A stretch of DNA of 64,000 nucleotides from CAWCDJ01 sp963836015 (GTDB lineage Bacteria > Acidobacteriota > Terriglobia > Bryobacterales > Bryobacteraceae), in NCBI GenBank assembly GCA_963836015.1, contig CAWIIF010000004.1, positions 62,001 to 126,000 on the forward strand, given 5' to 3'. Positions 33,399 to 42,322 of the stretch are shown here, piece after piece. The notes under the pieces were generated by a model. It did no database searches. It saw nothing but the letters and a program-made list of their open reading frames with translations, and was not told the origin of the DNA. Position 1 is the stretch's first letter. Every line of letters begins with the position of its first letter. The position numbers and the translations under genes are program-made.

Positions 33399-35723
33399 AA
33401 CTCGACGTCGAAGGCGAATGCCGAAGCTGCGGGGCGGGGCGATCGCGGTGCCGGAAAGAAGACCGGCGAAGTTGATTACGTTGAGGCGATCGGTGAGGTT
33501 GAGCGCGTCGGCCTGAACACTTACCGAACGCTTTTCGTGCCTCCACAAATCGGCGCCGACGGAAGAATCGAGGGAAAACGAGGGCCGCACTCGGCCGCGG
33601 CCGAAGTTGACCCGATCGACGATCTCGCGGCCGTATTGGGCCACGAGGAAGTCCACGCTTTGATCGAGGGTCTCGAGCGGTAGACCGCTGTTGTAGGAGC
33701 CGCTCCAGGAAGTCCAGAGGCGTTTCGAGATCTGCCAGCGCAGCAGCGCGCGCGCCGTATTGCGCTGGTCCTGGGTGGCGGGAAACCGGCCGGTGGAGTT
33801 TAAGAGGTCCGCGGCGCCGTCATCCAGAAACAGGCCGCCGGCGATCGGTAACTGGCCGAAGCCGATCATGTTGGTATAGCTGAGGAAGCCCGAGAGCGGC
33901 CCCCAGTGCGGGGCTTGGAGCTTGACCTCGACGCCGCGCACCTGGCCGCGATCGAAGGCGATGGGGAAGCTCACGCCGGTGTTCAGCAGCAGGTCGTCAT
34001 CGGCGTAGTTGCGGATATCGCGATGGAAGTAGCTGGCATCGAAGCGGGCGATGCGTCCGATGGCCTTGGTGAATCCCGCTTCGTAGTAGTTGGCGCGGGT
34101 AGCGTGCAGCGGCAGGTAGAAGCCGTTGTCGTTCAGGGAGACCACCTGCGGAGCGGCCGAAACCAGGAGGTTTTCCCACGGCGGTGTGCCGAATATGCGG
34201 TCGTAGGACGCGTGCAGCACCAGACCCGCGCCGGGCAGGCTGTAAGAGACGCCGAACCGCGGGCTGAAGGCATGCTCGTCAACCAGCAGGCGGTAATGGT
34301 CGAAGCGCAGGCCGGCGCTGAGGGTCAGGCTGCCGAGCCGGATCAAATCCTGCGCATAGGCGGATTGCTCGCGGTCCTGGGCGCGTCCGTTGAACCGCAG
34401 CGAGGGCGGGGTATCGGGATCGAAAATGCCGGTGCCGTTCACGTCGTAGGCGACGATGTCGTAGCCGAATTGCTCGCGCAGCGATGCGAAGTCGCCTTCC
34501 GCGCCGATTTTCCAGTCGTGGCGGCCGTGGTGGCCGGCGAGGCTGGCGTTGAGGTAGGCTTCGCGGAAGCCGCGGTCCTGCGAGGCGGAAATCGGGGTGG
34601 CCAGCGGGTTCGACCACAGGTCGGCGCCCACATCCCGGAACATGCCGCGCACGGCGCCGAGCAGCGAGGGTGAGAAAACGTGCTGCCAGGAAAGCTGCCC
34701 CACGCTTTCCGCGCTGTTGCGGTCCTGGCGCTGTCCGGCAGCCTGCTGGATCTGCTCGTTCGGTACCAGGAACCAGGTTTCGCTGTGGCTGGCGGAGAAG
34801 CGCACGCGGTCGGCGTCGTTGAGGTCGCGCTCGAGCGTTCCGGTGAACGAGGTGCTCGATCCGTGGTTCGTAAAATTCGAGAGTACCGGAGGGTCGAGGT
34901 AGCGATCGGTCGCAAAAGCGTTGCCGCCGGCACTGGCGGTCGTGCGGCCCGCGGTGTACTGGGCGGAGAGAAACCCGCCCACCGTATCGAAGCTGCCGCC
35001 ATCGACGGATGCGGTACCGTGGAACCCGGGCGAGGTGTTGCGGGTGGTATTGACCTCCACCACGCCGCCCAGCTTGCGGCCGAACTCGGCGGGGATGCCG
35101 CTGGTATAGGCCTTCACCGACTGCACGTCGTCGGCTTCCATGCTGGGGGCAAAGGAGGGCGAGCGGTTATCCTGCACGGGAAAGCCGTCCACGACGTACT
35201 GCGTTTCGTATTCGGACTCGCGCGGGTGGAGCACGCCGTTGGCCTCGAGCAGCCAGCCGGGCTGTGCGGCTACCAGGTCGATCAGGCCGCGGCCGGGCGT
35301 CCCCTGTTTGCGCTCCTCGATCTCCCTGGACCCGGCGTAGTAGGCGGTGCCGACGCGGTTCGGGTCCAACAGGGTGGCGGATTCGGTCACCTGGACGGCG
35401 GATTCGACCGGCTGAATCCCAAGAGTCACTTCGCGCGACACCGGCAGGGCGGAGCGGATTTCGACCAGCTCGGAATGCGAAACGAATCCGGTTTGAGCGA
35501 TCTGCAGACGGTAGAAGCCGTAGGGCAGGTTCTTGAAAATATAGCGGCCCCCGGAAGCGAGCTGGACCGCGATATGCGTCTCGGTGGATTGATTCACGAG
35601 GTCCACGGCGGCGGGGATGCCGGCGCCGGTAGCGTCCTTCACGGACAGGCGCAATTCACCGGTACTTTGCTGAGCCAGGAGCGGAACCGCGAAGATCAAC
35701 AGGCAGAAAGCGCGCGAAAGCAA
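33072..35723 (-). CDS. TonB-dependent receptor (Oar-like), probably frameshifted at its 3' end
   Basis: An outer-membrane receptor of about 770 residues in its conserved part. A signal peptide (MLSRAFCLLIFAVPLLAQQ) leads to a carboxypeptidase-regulatory-like domain at about 20-105, a plug region at about 120-240 (VVDGFPVQDNRSPSF) and then beta-barrel strands to the end. The frame as present runs to 33072, with about 110 extra Arg/His-rich residues antisense to the ADOP gene. The conserved barrel ends near PPRSFGIRLR, and the other frame reads VEF then TAG at 33397-33395, the terminal phenylalanine expected of a barrel. A one-base change near 33405-33425 would restore it. The true 3' end is thus probably 33395. 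Confidence 0.75.
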   Translation of the reverse strand: MLSRAFCLLIFAVPLLAQQSTGELRLSVKDATGAGIPAAVDLVNQSTETHIAVQLASGGRYIFKNLPYGFYRLQIAQTGFVSHSELVEIRSALPVSREVTLGIQPVESAVQVTESATLLDPNRVGTAYYAGSREIEERKQGTPGRGLIDLVAAQPGWLLEANGVLHPRESEYETQYVVDGFPVQDNRSPSFAPSMEADDVQSVKAYTSGIPAEFGRKLGGVVEVNTTRNTSPGFHGTASVDGGSFDTVGGFLSAQYTAGRTTASAGGNAFATDRYLDPPVLSNFTNHGSSTSFTGTLERDLNDADRVRFSASHSETWFLVPNEQIQQAAGQRQDRNSAESVGQLSWQHVFSPSLLGAVRGMFRDVGADLWSNPLATPISASQDRGFREAYLNASLAGHHGRHDWKIGAEGDFASLREQFGYDIVAYDVNGTGIFDPDTPPSLRFNGRAQDREQSAYAQDLIRLGSLTLSAGLRFDHYRLLVDEHAFSPRFGVSYSLPGAGLVLHASYDRIFGTPPWENLLVSAAPQVVSLNDNGFYLPLHATRANYYEAGFTKAIGRIARFDASYFHRDIRNYADDDLLLNTGVSFPIAFDRGQVRGVEVKLQAPHWGPLSGFLSYTNMIGFGQLPIAGGLFLDDGAADLLNSTGRFPATQDQRNTARALLRWQISKRLWTSWSGSYNSGLPLETLDQSVDFLVAQYGREIVDRVNFGRGRVRPSFSLDSSVGADLWRHEKRSVSVQADALNLTDRLNVINFAGLLSGTAIAPPRSFGIRLRRRVLVPAQRQHRIDGGRAARRQKSRNRRHRRDPHGRRDHCPRVGRLYAEQLRFHQPRHGPRRRAAGGHPDPRQQQHLAHHQPHHRPSARSQRHADADLARAPRHHVGHHAV

Positions 35724-35760
35724 GTGATTTCAGTATACAGCCGGGACGATGCCGGGGCGG

Positions 35761-36801
35761 TCAGTTGGGGCGCGTGAGGAGATCGCGGTACAGGCCGAAG
35801 ATGCGCTTGAAATCCAATTGCGTGGCGACGGTGACGGGGGTGGCGTCGGGCGCGACGCGCCGGTCGAGGGGCACGGTGGAGCCGTAGAAACGGCCCCACG
35901 ATGAGAGTACGTCGAGATAGGAGGTCTCGGACTTCGTGACGAAACCGGGGTCGATCAGGTAACCGGCGGCGAGGGAGTCCCAGAGGTAGGCGGTAGCTTC
36001 GGGATGCTGCAGGAAGCCGGGGTAGCGGTTTCCGAGATCTTCGCGGAAGAGGCTTGTGATGGGGGTGCGGACCGCCACGATTTCGTCGAACTGCGGCTTG
36101 CGGATCGGCGCGGTGTTGCAGATGTCGAGGCCGAACATCACCTTCTGCGGGATGCGCGAGCGCAGGACGATGCGGGCGGCCTCGGGATCGAACCAGAAGT
36201 TGAATTCGGCTGCGGAGGAGGCGTTGCCGGGTACGTGGATATTGCCGCCCATGAAGACGACACGCTTGATCTGGGTGGCGATCTCGGGCTTCAGGCTGAG
36301 GGCGAGCGCCAGATTCGTCATGGGACCGATGGCGAGGACGGTGACCTGGCCGGGGTGGCGCTCGATCTCGGAGATGAGGAACTCGACGGCGCCGCGGCGC
36401 GGCCTGCGGGCGCTGAAGCGCGCGCCGGGGGCGGCTTTCACGGGGGCCGGGTCCTGTGCGAAAGCGCCGGTATAATCCAGCTTGCCCCAGCGGCGGCCGG
36501 CTTCGAGGGCCATGGCGGCGGTGTGGATGAGGGGAGCCTCGGCGCCGAGGTAGACGGGGATTTCGGGCTGGTGGAGGAGGTCGAGGATGTGCAGCATGTA
36601 CTCGGCCCCTTGCGGCGCCCAGACATTGCCGGGCACCACGGTGACGGCGGGGATGAGCACCTGCGACGGGCTGCGGACGAGCATCACCAGGGCCGCGCCG
36701 TCGTCGCCGAACATTCCGGAGTCCGTGTCGAACAGGACGATCTCCCGCCCGGCGCTCCAGACGGCGGATGCGCAAAGCAGGCATGCCAGAAAACGGAGCA
36801 T
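35761..36801 (-). CDS. nucleoside hydrolase family protein
   Basis: A 346-residue exported member of the inosine-uridine-preferring nucleoside hydrolase family, with a signal peptide (MLRFLACLLCASAVWSAG). The calcium-site motif, normally DTDPGxDDA, reads DTDSGMFGDDGAA, with an inserted residue pair, so the metal site may be altered. AIGPMTNLALAL, VVFMGGNIHVPGNASSAAEFNFW and the late YLWDSLAAGYLIDP (with the Asp ligand) fit the family. It should hydrolyse ribonucleosides to base and ribose in the periplasm, though the degenerate first motif makes other substrates possible. The gene leads a set of sugar-related genes, divergent from the oxidoreductase gene with a 33-bp gap. Confidence 0.75.
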   Translation of the reverse strand: MLRFLACLLCASAVWSAGREIVLFDTDSGMFGDDGAALVMLVRSPSQVLIPAVTVVPGNVWAPQGAEYMLHILDLLHQPEIPVYLGAEAPLIHTAAMALEAGRRWGKLDYTGAFAQDPAPVKAAPGARFSARRPRRGAVEFLISEIERHPGQVTVLAIGPMTNLALALSLKPEIATQIKRVVFMGGNIHVPGNASSAAEFNFWFDPEAARIVLRSRIPQKVMFGLDICNTAPIRKPQFDEIVAVRTPITSLFREDLGNRYPGFLQHPEATAYLWDSLAAGYLIDPGFVTKSETSYLDVLSSWGRFYGSTVPLDRRVAPDATPVTVATQLDFKRIFGLYRDLLTRPN

Positions 36802-36834
36802 GAACCCTCAATATAGCGCGGTAGAATCCAGGAC

Positions 36835-37839
36835 ATGCGCAAAGTTCGCTGGGGTGTCCTGGGCGCGGCCCGGATCGCCCTCAACCGCGTGATTCCCGCG
36901 ATGCAGCAGGGTGAATACTCGGAGGTGGCGGCGATTGCCTCGCGCGACCTCGAAAAGGCCGACGCCGCGGCGCGGCAACTGGGGATTCCCAAGGCTTACG
37001 GCTCGTATGAGGAACTGCTGGCGGATCCCGAGATCGAGGCGATTTACAATCCGCTGCCGAACCATCTGCACGTGCCGCTCTCGATCCGCGCGGCGGAAGC
37101 AGGGAAGCACGTGCTGTGCGAGAAGCCGGTCGGCCTGGATGCGGCGGATGCGCGGCGGCTGCTGGAAGCGCGCGACCGGACGGGCGTCACGATCGGTGAA
37201 GCATTCATGGTGAGGACGCATCCGCAATGGGTGCGGACGATGGAACTGGTGCGCGGCGGACGGATCGGAAAACTGCGCTTCGCGATGGGCTCGTTCGGAT
37301 ACTTCCAGCAGAACCCGGAGAACGTGCGCAACGTGCAGGCGTATGGCGGAGGCGGGTTGATGGACATCGGGTGCTACCCGATCAAGACATCGAGGATGGT
37401 GTTTGGCGAGGAGCCAGTGCGCGTCTCGGCGACGCTGGAGCGCGATCCGGGCTTTGGCACGGACATCCTGACATCGGCGATTCTGGAGTATCCGTCGGGG
37501 CATTGCGTGTTCTCGTGCAGTACACAGGTGGTGGCCCACCAGAGCATGCAGTTCTTCGGGACGACGGGGCGGATCGAGCTGGAGATCCCTTACAATGCGC
37601 GGCCGGGCGGGACATCGCGGATCCGCATCGACGACGGGCGCGATGTGTACGGCTCGGGGATCACGGTGGAGGAGTTCGCGGCGTGCGATCAGTACACGAT
37701 CCAGGGCGACCTGTTCTCGCGGGCGATCCGCGAGGGGACGCCGCCGCCGGTGCCGCTCGAAGACTCGGTGAAGAATATGCGGGTGATCGACGCGGTGTTC
37801 CGGGCGGCGGAGACTGGGGCGTGGGTGGAGGTGGGCTGA
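36835..37839 (+). CDS. Gfo/Idh/MocA-family oxidoreductase
   Basis: A 334-residue NAD(P)-dependent sugar dehydrogenase. The Rossmann start RWGVLGAARIALNRVIPA is followed by NPLPNHLHVPLSIRAAEAGK, the conserved EKPVGLD block with the Lys, and a C-terminal alpha/beta domain with GGGGLMDIGCYPI and the catalytic-type His in QVVAHQSMQFFGTTG region. No signal peptide, so cytoplasmic. Length and motifs are normal for the family. It probably oxidises a sugar or inositol-like substrate; the neighbours (ThuA, enolase superfamily, hexuronate-type transporter) suggest sugar acid metabolism. It is divergent from the nucleoside hydrolase. Confidence 0.85.
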   Translation: MRKVRWGVLGAARIALNRVIPAMQQGEYSEVAAIASRDLEKADAAARQLGIPKAYGSYEELLADPEIEAIYNPLPNHLHVPLSIRAAEAGKHVLCEKPVGLDAADARRLLEARDRTGVTIGEAFMVRTHPQWVRTMELVRGGRIGKLRFAMGSFGYFQQNPENVRNVQAYGGGGLMDIGCYPIKTSRMVFGEEPVRVSATLERDPGFGTDILTSAILEYPSGHCVFSCSTQVVAHQSMQFFGTTGRIELEIPYNARPGGTSRIRIDDGRDVYGSGITVEEFAACDQYTIQGDLFSRAIREGTPPPVPLEDSVKNMRVIDAVFRAAETGAWVEVG

Positions 37840-37920
37840 CGGGGACTGGGGAACTCACCGCGGAGACGCGGGGGCGCGGAGGGAATCTTCCCGTAGGAGA
37901 GGGAGCGGAGAAGTGCAACG

Positions 37921-38736
37921 CTACTTGATGTCGTCGCCTTCCAGGCGCATGGACCATTTGATGGCTTCGATGTACATCTTCTGGACTTGCGGGTTGTCCC
38001 AGGCTTCGTCGGCGTGGCCGAAGGTCGAGTAGAAGACGCGGCCTTTGCCGTACATCTTGGCCCAGGCTACGGCAAAGTCTTTGTCGGTGCGGTGAATGTT
38101 GGGCTTGGTGTAATCGAGCTTGCTCGCGTCGAGACGCGCGAGGACGTGGACCTTGGAGCGCTCCCAGCTTTTGTGCTGGTAGATTTCGTCGCGGATGGTG
38201 AAGCGCGCGGGGAACATCTTCATCGCGGGGAAGCTTGTGTCTTCGACGATGATGGGCGCGTCGAAAACGCCCCAGGGGTGGCCGTCGAAGTAGCCGCCGA
38301 TCATCTCGCCGAACTCGGGCCAGTCGAAGAACGCGTCGTCGCCGGTGTGAGCGCCGACGAAGCCTTTGCCGTCGTCTTTGATGAAGGACATGAGGTCCTT
38401 CTTCTGCTGCTCGCTGAGGTTGTCGCCGGTGCCGAAAAAGAGGATGGCGTCGAAATCTTTCAGGTTGTGCGTATTCCGCGCGGGGGCGGGGACCGGCTCT
38501 TGCGTGATCCACTGAGAATCGGTGCGGATGAAGGTATCGAATGTGCCCGACTCGCGGCCGAGCCTCTCGATGGTCGCGAGGGCGTGCGAAATCGAGTCGT
38601 GCTGGTAGGCGGTGAGGGTGTCTCCCCAGGCGAGGAGTTTCTTGCGCTTCACCTGCGGAGGCTGGGAAGCGGCGGGCATGAGCAGGAGCGCGCCAAGAGC
38701 CATGGCGGCGAGACCCGCTGGAATCGAACGGTGCAT
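37921..38736 (-). CDS. ThuA-like domain secreted protein
   Basis: A 271-residue protein with a signal peptide (MHRSIPAGLAAMALGALLLM). Features of the ThuA-like fold: KLLAWGDTLTAYQHDSIS, FDAILFFGTGDNLSEQQKK, DDGKGFVGAHTGDDAFFDW, IGGYFDGHPW and the C-terminal GRVFYSTFGHADEAWDNP then EAIKWSM. It is a paralog in type of the ThuA protein at 11.3 kb but belongs to a different subgroup. ThuA proteins appear in trehalose and sugar operons, and this one lies beside a sugar dehydrogenase and an enolase-family gene; a hydrolase or sugar isomerase role is speculative. A start five codons upstream (38751) is also possible. Confidence 0.75.
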   Translation of the reverse strand: MHRSIPAGLAAMALGALLLMPAASQPPQVKRKKLLAWGDTLTAYQHDSISHALATIERLGRESGTFDTFIRTDSQWITQEPVPAPARNTHNLKDFDAILFFGTGDNLSEQQKKDLMSFIKDDGKGFVGAHTGDDAFFDWPEFGEMIGGYFDGHPWGVFDAPIIVEDTSFPAMKMFPARFTIRDEIYQHKSWERSKVHVLARLDASKLDYTKPNIHRTDKDFAVAWAKMYGKGRVFYSTFGHADEAWDNPQVQKMYIEAIKWSMRLEGDDIK

Positions 38737-38800
38737 AGCTTCATTGTGCATCGGATCGGGGCGGCACGCTGCTGCGCGAAGTGGGATATAGTGACAAGCG

Positions 38801-40141
38801 ATGAAACGCAGGAGCCTTTTGAAAGTACTCGGCGGGGGCGCCGCCCTCGCCACCGTTCGCGAAGAGCGGGCCAATGCGCAAGTGGCACGGGCCACTCGCG
38901 GCATGCCCTCTCCCAAGATCAAGGACGTCCAGGTGATTGCCACTGCGCCCGCGGGGCTACGGCTCACCGTGGTCAAGATCGTGACCGACCAGGACGGCCT
39001 CTACGGCTACGGCTGCGGCACGTTCACCCAGCGCGCCGACCTGGTGAACGACGCAGTGACACGGTATCTGAAGCCCTTCCTGGTCGGCAAGCCGGCCGAC
39101 CGCATCGAGGACACCTGGCAGGCCTGTTACAACAGCTCTTACTGGCGCAATGGCCCGGTGCTGAACAACGCCATCAGCGGCGTGGACCAGGCGCTGTGGG
39201 ATATCAAGGGCCGGCAGGCGGGCATGCCGGTGTACGACCTGGTGGGCGGGAAGTGCCGCGAGGCGGCGGACTGCTACAGCCACGCCGCGGGGCCGGACAT
39301 CCCGCGCTGCATCGAATCGGCGAAGCGGCTGATGGCCCAGGGATTTCGCCACGTGCGCGTGCAGGTGGGAGTGCCGGGCATGGCGAGCTACGGCTCGGGC
39401 GGGGGCACCGCGCAGATCCAGGCGCTCCACGAAGGGCCGGTGTTCGATTCGGCGGCGCAATTCCGCTATTCTCTGAAGCTGCTGGAAGAAGCGCGTAAGC
39501 AACTGGGCGAGGAGGTGCAACTGCTGCACGACATGCACGAGCGCTACACGCCGAACCAGGCGGTGCAGTTCGCCAAGGCGGTGGAGCCGCTCCGGCTGTT
39601 CTTCCTGGAGGACCCGCTATCGCCGGAGGACATCGCCTACTTCCGGCAGATCCGGCAGCAGTGCGCGACGCCGATCGCGATGGGCGAGCTGTTCAACAGC
39701 CCGCACGAATGGACGCCGCTGATTCAGGAGCGGCTGATCGATTACATTCGCATCCACGTGACCGAGGCCGGCGGATTCACGCCGTGCCGCAAGATCGCGG
39801 CGATGGGCGAACTGTTCGGAGTGCGCACGGCCTGGCACGGGCCGGGCGACGTTTCGCCGATCGGGCACGCCGCCAACGCGACGCTGGACGTGACCTGCTA
39901 CAACTTCGGCATACAGGAGTATTCGCCGTTCAACGACCGCTTGCAGGAAGTGTTCCACGGCTGCCCGGTGATGAAGGACGGGTACCTCTATCCGAACGAC
40001 ACGCCGGGATGGGGCATCGAAGTGGACGAAAAGGCTGCGGCCAAATATCCATTCGGCTACGGAGAGCGCGGCGGGCACCAGCAATTGAACGGCGGCTGGG
40101 GCGAGATCCGCAGGCCCGACGGCACGATCATCAAGCAGTAG
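38801..40141 (+). CDS. mandelate racemase/muconate lactonizing-family enzyme, mannonate-dehydratase-like, with Tat signal
   Basis: A 446-residue enolase-superfamily protein. A twin-arginine type signal KRRSLLKVLGGGAALATV precedes the mature domain. The capping domain (about 40-150) leads to the barrel with LHDMHERYTPNQAV, FFLEDPLSPEDIAYF and GELFNSPHEWTPLI, which supply the three metal ligands (Asp, Glu, Glu). The overall pattern follows D-mannonate dehydratase (ManD/RspA-like) proteins. The predicted reaction is dehydration of a sugar acid such as D-mannonate to 2-keto-3-deoxygluconate, but export by the Tat signal is unusual for that role and may mean another sugar acid. It is divergent from the ThuA gene, and its last codons overlap the MFS gene by 11 bp. 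Confidence 0.8.
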   Translation: MKRRSLLKVLGGGAALATVREERANAQVARATRGMPSPKIKDVQVIATAPAGLRLTVVKIVTDQDGLYGYGCGTFTQRADLVNDAVTRYLKPFLVGKPADRIEDTWQACYNSSYWRNGPVLNNAISGVDQALWDIKGRQAGMPVYDLVGGKCREAADCYSHAAGPDIPRCIESAKRLMAQGFRHVRVQVGVPGMASYGSGGGTAQIQALHEGPVFDSAAQFRYSLKLLEEARKQLGEEVQLLHDMHERYTPNQAVQFAKAVEPLRLFFLEDPLSPEDIAYFRQIRQQCATPIAMGELFNSPHEWTPLIQERLIDYIRIHVTEAGGFTPCRKIAAMGELFGVRTAWHGPGDVSPIGHAANATLDVTCYNFGIQEYSPFNDRLQEVFHGCPVMKDGYLYPNDTPGWGIEVDEKAAAKYPFGYGERGGHQQLNGGWGEIRRPDGTIIKQ

Positions 40142-41336
40142 CGCGGCGCAGGGGTCCGATCAGCGCCCACAGCAGAAAAGCGCAGACCAGCGGCAGCAGT
40201 CCGAACCCGATGAAGACGGGCGTGTAGGAGTAGTGGTCTACCACCCATCCGGTGACGAGGGTGAAGACCATGCCGCCGAAGCCCGCGCCCATGCTGGCGA
40301 GGCCGTAGACCGAGGCGACGGCGTGGTTCGGGAACACGTCGGCCGGCATGGAAAGCATGTTGGCGAGGCTGCCGGTGTAGCCGAGCATGGCGAGCGAGAC
40401 GAACCCGATGGAGACGCGCACGTCGGCGGTGAGCACCGCGGGAATGGCCGACGTCATAAGGATCGCGAAGAAGGTGACGGTGGTCTTGCGCGCGGCGGTG
40501 ACGGACCATCCGCGGCGCAGGAGCACGCCGCACAGCCAGCCGCCGATGAGGTTGCCGAGCCCGGCCACGGCGAAGGGGATCCAGGCGAACTCGCCGATTT
40601 GCGCGAGGTCGAAGTGGCGCGCGCGCTTGAGATATTCCGGGAACCAGAAAATGTAGAAGTACCAGACGGGATCCATGAAGATCTTGGCGAGCGTGAAGCT
40701 CCAGACGAAGCGGGTGCGGAAGAGGGTCCAGACGGGAACCGGCATCTCTTTTTTGGCGAGATGCCCGGCATGTTCCGGCGTGCGGTAGACCGGCCACCAG
40801 AACGCCAGCCAGAGGAAGCCGGCGATGCCGACAGCCAGAAACGCCGAGGGCCAACCGAACCGGATCAGGAGAAACGCGACGACGGGCGGAGCCAGGATGG
40901 CGCCCACGGACGAGCCGCTGTTGAAGAGGCCGCAAGCGAGGGCGCGCTCGCTTTCCGGAAACCACTCGGCCACCACTTTGATGGCGGCGGGCCAGTTGCC
41001 GGCTTCGCCCATGCCCAGCAGGAACCGGAAGAAGCCGAGGCTCCAGGCGCCGCGCGCGAGGGCGTGAAGTACGGCCGCCGCGGACCACCAGAGCATGCAC
41101 AGCGCGTAGCCCAGGCGCGTGCCGAGGCGGTCGATGATCGCGCCGGAGGCGCCGTTCATGATGGTGTAGGCCAGCATGAATCCGAAGATCACGCGCGAAT
41201 ACTCCACGTTGCTCATGTGGAACTGTTCGCGCAGAACGGGCGCGGCGACCGAAAGGGTCTGGCGGTCGAGGTAGTTGATGACGGTCGCCCAGAAGGCCAG
41301 CGAGATCATGAGCCAGCGGCGCGGCGATGGTTTCAT
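40131..41336 (-). CDS. MFS transporter, anion:cation symporter / hexuronate type
   Basis: A 401-residue twelve-helix permease of the major facilitator superfamily. The N-terminal helix carries the family motif INYLDRQTLSVAAPVLREQF, typical of the ACS hexuronate/glucarate branch (ExuT-like). Further motifs are RFLLGMGEAGNWPAAIKVVA at helix 4 and ERALACGLFNSGSSVGAI at helix 5. A proton-linked import of sugar acids such as galacturonate or glucuronate is likely; it would feed the mannonate-dehydratase-like enzyme next to it, with which it overlaps by 11 bp convergently. ATG at 41336 is used; GTG at 41351 gives five more residues. Confidence 0.85.
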   Translation of the reverse strand: MKPSPRRWLMISLAFWATVINYLDRQTLSVAAPVLREQFHMSNVEYSRVIFGFMLAYTIMNGASGAIIDRLGTRLGYALCMLWWSAAAVLHALARGAWSLGFFRFLLGMGEAGNWPAAIKVVAEWFPESERALACGLFNSGSSVGAILAPPVVAFLLIRFGWPSAFLAVGIAGFLWLAFWWPVYRTPEHAGHLAKKEMPVPVWTLFRTRFVWSFTLAKIFMDPVWYFYIFWFPEYLKRARHFDLAQIGEFAWIPFAVAGLGNLIGGWLCGVLLRRGWSVTAARKTTVTFFAILMTSAIPAVLTADVRVSIGFVSLAMLGYTGSLANMLSMPADVFPNHAVASVYGLASMGAGFGGMVFTLVTGWVVDHYSYTPVFIGFGLLPLVCAFLLWALIGPLRRATA

Positions 41337-41439
41337 GCCAGGTCGGATCACGAGCTCCAGCCAGCCGGCGCGGCAAGCGCAACCATCATCCTCATGCGCA
41401 GAAGTATAACTCAGGCCGGAGAATCCAGCGCCGGCCCGC

Positions 41440-42270
41440 CTATGGTTGAGCCACGAGTTCTACACGCCGGTTGCGGGCGCGACCCTCGTCGGCGGCGTTG
41501 GAAGCCACGGGGGCATAAGGCCCGGCCCCGTGCGGCGCGAGGCGGCCCGCGCCGATTCCCCGCTGCACGAGAACCTTGACGACCGCGGCGGCCCGCGCGC
41601 CCGAGAGAGTCAGGTTGGCGTCCACCGAGCCCACGTTGTCTGTGTGGCCGACCACCCAGACTTTGAGCGCCGCGTTGGCCTGGAGCATCGCGGCCAACTC
41701 TTTGAGGGCCGGCTCCGATTCGGGCTTCACTTCAGACTTACCGAAATCGAAGAAGATCCCGGGCACTTCGACGTGGCCGTTTTCCTTCAGACCGCCGCGG
41801 AGGGCGGCGGCATCGGCCACGACGTCCTGCTTCATCAATTGCCGTTCGATGATGTGCAGCTCATACTCGCGCCCCTCGTTGAACGCTTCGAGGGCCACCC
41901 AGGTATCCTGCCCGTTCTTTGCGACGTGAATGGTGGTCCGCCGGACGTCGCCGGCGAGGACCTCGCCGCCAATCTTCTTTGCGGCCGCCTCGTAATTTCG
42001 CACGATCTGCAGAAATCCCGCGGAGGTCCCGGCGGATTCATCGAAGTCGTACGTGTAGTGCAGGTGACGCCCTTCGACTCGCTGGGTACCGTTCTTGACC
42101 GTGAATTCATACGCATCAAATGGGGTTTCTACCACCGAGTCCTTGGTGGAGAGGAAGTAGTGGGGCATGCGCGTAAACAGCGTGGGGTCCTTGTATCCCT
42201 CGTAATCCTTCATTTGCGCGGCGGCAACAAAGCAGGTCAGAATCAGCAAACCGGTCACTCGCAGCTTCAC
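41440..42270 (-). CDS. OmpA-family outer membrane protein
   Basis: A 276-residue exported protein with a short signal peptide (MKLRVTGLLILTCFVAAAQ). Residues about 20-150 form a DUF4892-like or related domain (YEGYKDPTLFTRMPHYFL, then FDAYEFTVKNGTQRVEG). A C-terminal OmpA peptidoglycan-binding domain follows, with IFFDFGKSEVKPESEPALKE, VVGHTDNVGSVDANLTLSG and DEGRARNRRVELV. It probably links the outer membrane or a periplasmic complex to peptidoglycan. It is a single gene between the MFS gene (103 bp from its start) and the quinoprotein gene on the same strand. Confidence 0.8.
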   Translation of the reverse strand: MKLRVTGLLILTCFVAAAQMKDYEGYKDPTLFTRMPHYFLSTKDSVVETPFDAYEFTVKNGTQRVEGRHLHYTYDFDESAGTSAGFLQIVRNYEAAAKKIGGEVLAGDVRRTTIHVAKNGQDTWVALEAFNEGREYELHIIERQLMKQDVVADAAALRGGLKENGHVEVPGIFFDFGKSEVKPESEPALKELAAMLQANAALKVWVVGHTDNVGSVDANLTLSGARAAAVVKVLVQRGIGAGRLAPHGAGPYAPVASNAADEGRARNRRVELVAQP

Positions 42271-42322
42271 GTCGGTCTCCCGATTCAGGATATAACAATC
42301 CGATTCGTCGGATTGACTCGAC

